Origin: Saturnia japonica
Taxonomy: Eukaryota > Arthropoda > Insecta > Lepidoptera > Saturniidae
Direction of reading: 5' to 3'
Assembly: GCA_033032175.1 (NCBI GenBank)
Contig: CM065318.1
Coordinates: 2,914,001-2,978,000, forward strand
Length of the DNA stretch: 64,000 nucleotides
Shown: positions 56,495 to 64,000 of the stretch, piece after piece
Layout of the letters: each line of letters opens with the position of its first letter
How positions within the stretch are numbered: position 1 is the stretch's first letter
The notes under the pieces: model-generated
Seen by the model: the letters and a program-made list of their open reading frames with translations, nothing else
Told to the model about the DNA's origin: nothing
Database searches by the model: none
Made by a program: the position numbers and the translations under genes

Positions 56495-56895
56495 TCTATA
56501 CTAATAAATAAAATTACGATATCTGTCTGTCGTTAAAATAAAGACTTTTGCTTATATTCCTTATATATAATTATGTTTTTAATCGACTTCTATGTTTTTC
56601 ATTTGAATGTATATATTTTTTCTTTTACGTTTGCCATAACCCGATCGCGAAAAAGGAAGGATTTGTTTTTCGAGCGTATGTATGTCTATTTCTGTGACAC
56701 GCTCTGTAGCCTAAACGGCTTGATGGATTTTAGCGTACGAGATGACGTTAGATTCGTCTTAATTGTGGGAGTGACATAGGCTATATAAATATTTAAGAGC
56801 AAGATCTGGAAATCAAATAAAAATATAAATAATTGTCAAGTGTTTTTGTTGCAGTCGGGTTTAATTTCCTTTTTAATAATTTAATTTGTTTGTTA
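56495..56895 (+). mobile_element. Helitron B copy (uninterrupted rosa target)
   Basis: Starts TCTATACTAATAAATAAAATTACG and includes TTTTTCGAGCGTATG TATGTC at 56666-56686, the intact version of the site where rosa inserted at 4502. The 3' CTAG end was not found. Confidence 0.7.
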
Positions 56896-57529
56896 AAAAT
56901 TATCTTGCATAATTAGATGGCGCTCTGGTCGAGCCGTTAAGAGGATGCGGAGTCTAAGTAACATTTCAAGAATAGATATTTCTAAAATCTATTGCTGTCG
57001 CGCTGCGCCCGAAACCACACCGAATCGAGTGCGAGAGTGACAGCTGGAGTTCGGACTGATTATACCTAAGTAAAATTGACAATATCAAAGTTTCGTATTA
57101 TAATATAATAAAATATTTGCTCTAGTATCATTATCTAAGGAGGAAATAGAGGAATACGTGTGTATGGGCAAACATTTTCCGCGTTTCCTCTTATCTACTA
57201 AAAAGCACAGAACAACATCTGCCATGCAATCTAACTTGACTAGAAATTTATGTGCACATTGACATACAATTTTTTTTCTATTTGTTTGGCCATGCTTCTT
57301 TTACAGTCTCACATCTCGCTAACGAAATCTACGCATGAAGATGTATTTCAAACCGCTTTTACACGGCAAACCTTGTACCATTGAAATATAATTTATTGTC
57401 ATACCAGAAAAGCTAAGGTCGTAAACGTTTCATAGATTATTCAAAAGCTTTTTTTCGGCTGTTGAGTTCTATTCCATGAATTATAAAAAATATAATTAAA
57501 AAAGAGAAACAAAAACCAAAACTGGTGTG

Positions 57530-57633
57530 TGTGTGTGGCGCTCATCATACAAAAGTCAAATGTATACGGGGATTCAACTCGCGACCTCTCGGATCAATAG
57601 CAGGGCCTACTACCACTGCGCCACGAGGCCTGT
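57530..57633 (-). repeat. tRNA-derived SINE head or tRNA pseudogene
   Basis: On the - strand: GCCTCGTGGCGCAGTGGTAGTAGG (box A TGGCGCAGTGG) and GGTCGCGAGTTGAATCCC (box B GAGTTGAATCC). The acceptor stem does not close and no CCA-side pairing is seen, so it is not a functional tRNA. Confidence 0.55.
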
Positions 57634-57639
57634 AAATTA

Positions 57640-58020
57640 AATATTATTGCGGATACAAGTGCCATTGAACTTAGATCCCACAAAACAATGACATTGTCAT
57701 TGATTGGAACATGGCACCAACAATATTCATTGTTTACGTTTATACTGCAAATGTAAAAAACACATATAAAAATAGTCTATGATAATTAACGTCCGTTTTC
57801 AATAACATATCTGAGTTTACTATCCCCGATTAGTACATTTTTGTAATAAGTACTTATCTTTAACTTAAGACAGATATCGGCATCCCTCTTATCTATACAA
57901 GCTATAGGATATGGATTTAAGTTATGTTTACACGGAAAACTATCCATTGATAGGTTATTGGAAAAAAGTATGGAAAAGGGTTATATTTGTCCGACCGGAT
58001 GTCGCTAGTCGAATTTCGGT
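57640..58020 (+). repeat. Family E copy interrupted by a MITE
   Basis: CAAGTGCCATTGAACTTAGATCCC to ATAGTCTATGATAA, then the MITE, then GTCGCTAGTCGAATTTCGGTGCTAG at 58007-58036 region. Confidence 0.6.
57793..57966. mobile_element. MITE with CCGTTTTCAATAA ends, second copy
   Basis: CCGTTTTCAATAACATATCTGAG at the left and CCATTGATAGGTTATTGG at the right; the body is the reverse complement of 43868-44059. The right tip is degraded. Confidence 0.65.
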
Positions 58021-58409
58021 GCTAGTATCTATGTAGAGACACGCCAGGTTCCGGAACATACTATCACGTGTAATACACACTTTCACGCTACCTAGTTGTT
58101 GTTCAAACGTGTGGTAATCCACTTGCTTATAGGTGATTAAATTTTGAAATAAATGGTTGTGAAATTACGTCTGTGTGATGTTTTTGAATCATTTCAAATA
58201 TTATAAATAATTGATCATTGGTTTTCGAACGCCGAAATTAACTCGCTAAAAGTTTGAATTTTCAAAAAATAAACCGTGTTCTAGATCTGTCGGTTAAACT
58301 ATTCGTCGGCCGACGTATTATAAATATTATAAACCTGAAGAGATTTTTTGTTTAAAAGTGCTGGGTCTACCAGTTAAATTTGTAAAAATATATTGAAAAT
58401 TATAGCCTA

Positions 58410-59012
58410 CTGGCTGTGTCCCGCGGTTTCACCCGTGTTAATTTTATCCGACAAAGACCGCGCTTCCAACGCACCCATGTAGTATATTATAATTGTTCTT
58501 TCCGTAAGTACAAATTATTTTAATTTTTCATTATCGCTTAAACTATGGGTCCAAATAGCATACTGTAAAGAGCAAAATTTAACTTCATAAAATTGTCTTT
58601 ATAATGAAGTAGCTTTTGTTTGTAAGGATTAATATGCCATGTGTAAAAATAATGCTTAGAAATCACTCTTTGATTTTCAACAAATCTTTGTCACAAAATA
58701 CCTTATTGAGGCTTATGTATAAGAGATAGGCATATGCTATTGTTGACTTTTTTATAGATATAATAAGGACCAATATTATTGTAGAAAATTATATTTCCGT
58801 ATCGTTAACGATTACGCCAGCGAACGCGGTTAAAGCAATTCGGGAGGGCCTTGACTTCTGACTTACGTAACAAAAATCGATATTTAAGGCTGTCTGAGAG
58901 TTTAACTACCATATAAAAAAAAATATTTTTCCAATCCGACTGGTAGTTCCAGTGATTGTCGTGTTTAAACAAACAAACAAAAAACTTTTCCGCTTTATTA
59001 TATTAGTATAAA
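58410..59012 (-). mobile_element. Non-autonomous Helitron A (unit 1)
   Basis: On the - strand the 3' end is GGTGAAACCGCGGGACACAGCCAG; the body follows family A to ATTATATTAGTATAAA on the + strand. About 600 bp. In unit 2 the same copy is internally deleted (61485-61617). Confidence 0.8.
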
Positions 59013-59015
59013 TTT

Positions 59016-59245
59016 ATTGTAGATGATTATAATATAACATCACGCTATGGGCGTAAGGAGCAGAGCAATAACCACGACCGCCAAGCGATTTGGAAAACTG
59101 TAGGCAAGTACGGGAAGAAAGAACGATAGGCTATTTTAACTGTGGGCTACACGGATGCGTTGGCGCCGGCACCGCGAAATGGCGCGCATGTGGAGAGTTA
59201 GTCGCGTAAAAAGAACATGGATCACAAATCGCAATGTACAGCTAG
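59016..59245 (+). mobile_element. Helitron A2 short form, head-to-head with A
   Basis: TTGTAGATGATTATAATATAACATCACGC to CACAAATCGCAATGTACAGCTAG then T. It lies 5'-to-5' against the previous Helitron. The unit 2 counterpart ends at about 61855. Confidence 0.65.
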
Positions 59246-59254
59246 TAAAAATTC

Positions 59255-59489
59255 GCGAGTTGACTGTATGTTTAAAAATTAGCGTAAATTATTTAGTAAT
59301 ATTGGTCTACAGATAAAGAGCCTAAAACATCAAAAATCTGGAAATAGTAATTGTTTATTTATTTCATTTTCCTTTGGTCCATTCAGGAAATGTGAACGTT
59401 GTTAGACTCTTGCGTGAGCTGTCAAACTTGTCACTGCTAACATACAAAATGACATATTAAATGAATGATGACGTCACGGGACCCTTTTA
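59255..59489. repeat. Dispersed repeat family H (unit 1)
   Basis: Same order as 39790-40085 but cut short at GGGACC, about 100 bp before the unit 2 copy. Confidence 0.6.
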
Positions 59490-59744
59490 ACATGCCATCA
59501 CGCCTGTATTCCCCGAAGTGTTAGGCAGAGGTGTACTAATGTATACCCACAATTCTCCGAGTATGTTTTTAGGTCCTATGTAATAGGGGGCGAGCCTATT
59601 GCCATTAATCGGGCACAAAACCAAACTCCGAGCTGCTACTGAGAATTTCATAGGAAAAACCCTAAACACTTTGCTCGACCTGGGATTCGAACCCAGAACC
59701 TCGCTCATAGCAGTTGCGCTAACGACCACTAGGCTAACCAGGCA
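59490..59744 (-). repeat. SINE-1 copy (unit 1), intact Pol III boxes
   Basis: On the - strand: TTAGCCTAGTGGTCGTTAGCGC (box A TAGCCTAGTGG) and GGGTTCGAATCCCAGGTCG (box B GGTTCGAATCC), both perfect, then the SINE-1 body. The open frame over this stretch is not a gene. Confidence 0.85.
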
Positions 59745-60540
59745 GTCAACAAAAAAATCAGCAAAATTTATTATGTAAATGTAAAGTTGTCAACTCCCGA
59801 ATTATAATTTCTCAGTTTGTTCGGATTATACAATACCTAAGTGTATCGATAATATGGCTCATGGAGTTTTTTTGCAGGATCTTGAACTGCCATGTTGTGG
59901 TTTTCATGCTAAAACATTAACTTAGGTTCATTGACTCTAATAATTAACGCATTGCCCGCGGCTTCGCTCACGCCAAGTTTTAAAAATTATAATTCTTACA
60001 TGATTTCGCCATTCAATATCCCTTTAGGGGTTGAATTTTGCAAAAATCAGTTTGTAGTGGATGCTTACCACTTTGAATATTACAAAATACTACGAAAGCT
60101 TAATAATATTGAGACTGGCATCTATTAGTGGCGCTAAAACAAAAAGATGAATAAATGTTTGAATCAAGCGTATGAGACTTCGTATACTAAATCAATAAAC
60201 AGTTGAACACCGCATAGGCCTCACGAATACCCAGAAATACCTTATAAGGGTTAATTAGGACCGATATAGGAAAGGGATTATGACGACAATTTTCTATTAA
60301 AGAATTCTTAAACGATACCAACTGAATCATGGATACCATAAAAAATAAACCAAAAACAGCGCAACAATCGTATCGCGTTTTTGCTGTCACCGCAGATCAA
60401 CGTCCAATACAAACTGGGTTGCCAGATTTTAGTTTGAAAACGTAAAATTTCTATTTCTAATGGAAAAAAAACGTTGATTTTTGGATGAATATATAACGTA
60501 AAATCTATAGTCAAATTAGACCTCATTTCTTTTTAAATTA
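59745..60540. repeat. Duplicated non-coding block (unit 1)
   Basis: Includes a family I-like GGAGTTTTTTTGCAGGATCTTG and a Helitron-like TTGCCCGCGGCTTCGCTCACG. Two short frames (59931-60128 + and 60308-60526 -) are preserved in unit 2 because the duplication is young, not necessarily because they are genes. Confidence 0.5.
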
Positions 60541-60849
60541 TTTAATTTACAAAAACCCGTGTTAAGAAAATATAATATTAATTTTTAATTTATTCGTACG
60601 TAAAGATTACAGTCATATTTTCTTTATTTGTAATCTATTTATGTATCATTATGTTATTTAAAAATGAAATCATTCAGATCGTATAAATACCCAAGTATTA
60701 GGAAAAATAATAATATGGCAGCCCTGTTCACGACAATGGGTGACGAGTGACAAGCGTACAGTTATTCATGTTTTATTCATCTCACGTCAAACTGCGTTTT
60801 ATAAAATTGTGGTATAAATGACGTGTTAGTTAAATCGGTTGGTTATTAG

Positions 60850-61383
60850 TATTACAATGTAAATATGGAGGAGAATGGTAATGTAATACGTCTATAAATA
60901 CTCGCATTTTGTACTTAAAAGTATGTGATAATTCATTATTTTAATTCATTCAGGCGTTCAGTTACTGTAGGTAATTCATTATTATTGTAATACAAGGAAA
61001 AGCGATTGCTTTTTTTGGGGAAATTATTGCGTGCGGAATAAACGGATACGTTTTTAGTTTGTTGACGTTATGTTTAATTTATACCTACTGTGTTTACGAT
61101 TATAGGCTGATCCGTAAACGCGGCTCTCTTTGTCTGCGGGACGGGAGAGAGGTAAAAAATCGTCCAAGCAATAATATAGTATGTTGCCGGCCCGCGTTGG
61201 CAGCAATAGGTGATGTAGTTTTTGTGACTACTACGTATGAAATTATATTACCAGGAAGGAATTACCGACGCGGTTGTGTTTTAAAAAACTATACAGTCAA
61301 TAATAAGTAATGTTCTTACGTGATATTAGTAAATGATGTTGTCAACAATATATAAGTACTATTAAATTCAAAGAAGTTTCACT
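60850..61383. other. Unit 1-specific segment
   Basis: Absent from unit 2 between TACAATGTA and AAGAAGTTTCAC. An 83-codon frame at 61059-61310 has a balanced second half (CRPALAAIGDVVFVTTTYEI) but no recognisable family or start. Confidence 0.4.
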
Positions 61384-61460
61384 TCAACCCCCTTTCGCGG
61401 CTGAGTGCCTTAAACGCTCGCCCCCAAGCCACAGTGAAGCTTTAAAAGCCGTCTGAGGCG
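61384..61460 (+). repeat. Retroposon D fragment (unit 1 end)
   Basis: CCCTTTCGCGGCTGAGTGCC, AAACGCTCGCCCCCAAGCC and AAAGCCGTCTGAGGCG; opposite orientation to the other D copies. Confidence 0.65.
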
Positions 61461-61462
61461 AA

Positions 61463-63637
61463 TATATTGTAAATTATAACCTACTGGCTGTGCCCCACGG
61501 TTTCACCCGTGTTATATTTATCCGACAAAGACCGCGCCGCCAACGCACCCATGTAGTCTATTATAATTGTTCTTTCCGCAAGTACAAATTATTTTAATTT
61601 TTCATTAATTAGTATAAATTTATTGTAGATTATTATATAACATCACGCTATGGCCGTAAGGAGCAGAGCAATAACCACGACCGTCAAGCGATTTGGAAAA
61701 CTGTAGGCAAGTACGGGAAGAAAGAACAATAGGCTATTTTAACTGTGGGCTACACGGATGCGTTGGCGCCGCACCGCGAAATGGCGCGCATGTGGAGAGT
61801 AATTAATTAGTCGCGTAAAAAGAACATGGGTCACAAATCGCAAGGCACAGCTAGTAAAAATTCGCATAACATACAGGTTTAAAAAATAGCGTAAATTATT
61901 TAGTAATATTGGTCTATAGATAAAGAGCCTAAAACATCAAAAATCTGGAAATAGTAATTGTTTATTTATTTAATTTTCCCTTTGGATTTCCATTCAGGAA
62001 ATATGAACGTTGTTAGACTCTTGTGTGAGTTGTCAAACTTGTCACTGCTATCATACAAAATGACATATTAAATGAATGATGACGTCACAGGACCTTAATA
62101 CATCGTTTTTGTTGCGTACTCTGTAATTAGATAAAGAAATATTTTTAAAATACTTTTTATGCTGTAATAGTGAAAAAATAATATTTATAGGTATTATGTA
62201 AATCTAACATACCATCACGCCTGTATTCCCCGAAGGATTAGGCAGAGGTGTACTAATGTACACCCACAATTCTCCGAGTATGTTTTTAGGTCCCATGTAA
62301 TAGGGGCGAGCCTATTGCCATTAATCGGGCACGAGACCAAACTCCGAGCTGCTACTGAGAATTCCATAGGAAAAACCCTAAACACTTTGCTCGACCTGGG
62401 ATTCGAACCCAGAACCTCGCTCATAGCAGTTGCGCTAACGACCACTAGGCTAACCAGGCAGTCAACAAAAAATCAGCAAAATTTATTATGTAAATATAAA
62501 GTTGTCAACTCCCGAATTATAATTTCTCAGTTTGTTCGGATTATACAATACCTAAGTGTATCGATAATAATGCTCATGGAGTTTTTTTGCAGGATCTTGA
62601 ACTGCCATGTTGTGGTTTTCATGCTAAAACATTAACTTAGGTTCATTGACTCTAATAATTAACGCATTGCCCGCGGCTTCGCTCACGCCAAGTTTTAAAA
62701 ATTATAATTCTTACATGATTTCGCCATTCAATATCCCTTTAGGGGTTGAATTTTGCAAAAATCAGTTTGTAGTGGATGCTTACCACTTTGAATATTACAA
62801 AATACTACGAAAGCTTAATAATATTGAGACTGGCATCTATTAGTGGCGCTAAAACAAAAAGATGAATAAATGCTTGAATCAAGCGTATGAGACTTCGTAT
62901 ACTAAATCAATAAACAGTTGAACACCGCATAGGCCTCACGAATATCCCAGTACCTTATAAGGGTTAATTAGGACCGATATAGGAAAGGGATTATGACGAC
63001 AATTTTCTATTAAAGAATTCTTAAACGATACCAACTGAATCATGGATACCATAAAAAATAAACCAAAAACAGCGCAACAATCGTATCGCGTTTTTGCTAT
63101 CACCACAGATCAACGTCCAATACAAACTGGGTTGCCATCTTTTAGTTTGAAAACGTACAATTTCTATTTCTAATGGAAAAAAAACGTTGATTTTTGGATG
63201 AATATATAACGTAAAATCTATAGTCAAATTAGTCTTCATTTCTTTTTAAATTAAAATATAATACTTATTTTTAATTTATTCGCACGTAAAGATTACAGTC
63301 ATATTTTTTTTATTTGTAATCTATTTATGTATAATTATGTTATTTAAAATGAAATCATTCAGATCGTATAAATACCCAAGTATTAGGAAAGAAATTAATT
63401 TTTGGCACCCTTACGACAATGGGTGACGAGTGACAAGCGTACAGTTATTCATGTTTTATTCATCTCACGTCAAACTGCGTTTTATAAAATTGTTGTATAA
63501 ATGACGTTTAGTTAAATCGGTTGGTTATATACAATGTATAAATTGAAGAAGTTTCACTTCAACCCCCTTTCGCGGCTGAGTGCCTTAAACGCTCGCCCCC
63601 AAGCCACAGTGAAGCTTTAAAAGCCGTCTGAGGCGTG
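61463..63637 (+). repeat. Tandem duplication, unit 2
   Basis: Begins TATATTGTAAATTATAACCTACTGG directly at the end of unit 1 and ends with the same D fragment (63555-63637). See unit 1 for differences. Confidence 0.88.
62207..62460 (-). repeat. SINE-1 copy (unit 2), intact Pol III boxes
   Basis: Same boxes as unit 1 (TAGCCTAGTGG and GGTTCGAATCC). The left tail reads CTAACATACCATCACGC. Confidence 0.85.
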
Positions 63638-63713
63638 TAAGGATTATACTCAAAATTTTTGTGCAACATAGTAATTTCTTGTTTACAAAAAAAAAATGTA
63701 TATTAAATATTAC

Positions 63714-64000
63714 TAGTGGTGGCCCAATGATCAAAATTCGACCAGCGACTCTTTAACCATAGACTATTTTCTGTTTGACATTTGCAGTATGAACATAAAC
63801 AATGAATATTATATCACTTGTTAACACTTTTCATTGAGTGACAATGTCAATATTTTGGGGGTCTAAGTTCAATGGAACTGGTCGGGTTAGGATTCGCACT
63901 ATTAATTTATTTAATTTAATATATTAATAACATATACTATAGATAAATTTTAGCTTTCTGCACTCCTTCTTCATATAAACTATAACCATGCCAAACCTCA
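63714..64000 (-). repeat. Family E copy, runs off the window
   Basis: CTAGTGGTGGCCCAATGATCAAAATTCG at the left is the CTAG tip of a - strand copy; the body matches 23964-24240 to the last base. Confidence 0.65.

Larger units (their letters stand above)
58389..61462 (+). repeat. Tandem duplication, unit 1
   Basis: It begins TATATTGAAAATTATAGCC and ends with the D fragment CCGTCTGAGGCG. Unit 2 (61463-63637) repeats it in direct orientation: Helitron pair, family H, SINE-1, family I-like block, then the D fragment. Over 59745-60540 against 62461-63239 I count about 15 differences by eye, near 98% identity. Unit 1 retains about 470 bp of Helitron A and about 515 bp at 60850-61365 that unit 2 lacks, and lacks about 100 bp (62090-62190) that unit 2 keeps. 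Confidence 0.88.

Noticed and set aside
57530..57633. tRNA gene
   Set aside because: Box A and B are present but acceptor and anticodon stems do not pair properly, so it is treated as a SINE head or pseudogene.
59487..59729. Open - strand frame beginning MVVSATAMSEVLGSNPRSS (also 62215-62445)
   Set aside because: It lies wholly inside SINE-1; the tRNA-like region and body explain it, and all copies share it by descent.
59931..60128. 65-codon frame identical in both duplication units (also 62646-62843)
   Set aside because: Identity is explained by the recent duplication. Composition is that of surrounding repeat DNA, and the reading starts at a non-canonical codon in a Helitron-like stretch.

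Overview
This is an AT-rich eukaryotic window, about two-thirds A+T by eye, with no long host gene. Several repeat types point to an insect, most likely a moth or butterfly (Lepidoptera): short Helitrons that start TCTATACTAATATTAT and end in a hairpin plus CTAG, tRNA-derived SINEs with Pol III boxes, RTE-type LINE ends, a rosa-type (DD41D) mariner, and the dispersed 'GGCCCRYCTGATGGTAAGCGG' repeat. The species cannot be told from sequence alone. Family letters used below (A, A2, B, C, D, E, H, I, L, O, SINE-1, SINE-2) are my own labels.

Layout. 1-1.2 kb: probable last coding exon of a + strand gene (1014-1156) next to a family E repeat. 1.2-3 kb: SINE-2, retroposon D, a TA-flanked MITE and an RTE LINE tail. 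3.5-6.0 kb: a Helitron, then a near-complete rosa/mariner (4504-5807) inserted in Helitron B. 6-14.2 kb: SINE-1, LINE pieces, Helitron C, a decayed mariner and a fold-back MITE. 14.2-14.5 kb: promoter-like DNA and a probable first coding exon ending in a strong splice donor. 14.5-24 kb: mostly unassigned AT-rich DNA with scattered Helitrons. 24.7-26.4 kb: a Helitron split by retroposon D and by an inverted-repeat element carrying the start of a recombinase-like protein. 31.1 kb: promoter/5'UTR-like DNA. 34.8-35.6 kb: D inserted in repeat L with a 16-bp target duplication. 35.96-36.45 kb: a hAT-type MITE. 37.7-38.1 kb: candidate two-exon gene for a small secreted protein on the - strand. 38.5-46 kb: nested SINEs, LINEs and Helitrons. 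50.6-50.9 kb: promoter-like CpG cluster. 52.7-53.4 kb: a decayed retroelement C-terminal module. 55.0-56.25 kb: repeat L, a TAA-flanked MITE and a hAT-type MITE nested inside it. 56.3-56.5 kb: exon-like ORF on the - strand. 58.4-63.6 kb: a direct tandem duplication with copies about 98% identical over their best segment.

How it works together: almost everything is a layered record of transposition, much of it datable by which element interrupts which. The host content I can support is limited to short exons and promoter-like patches, so most of the window is probably intron or intergenic DNA. None of the candidate host exons could be assigned to a named gene.
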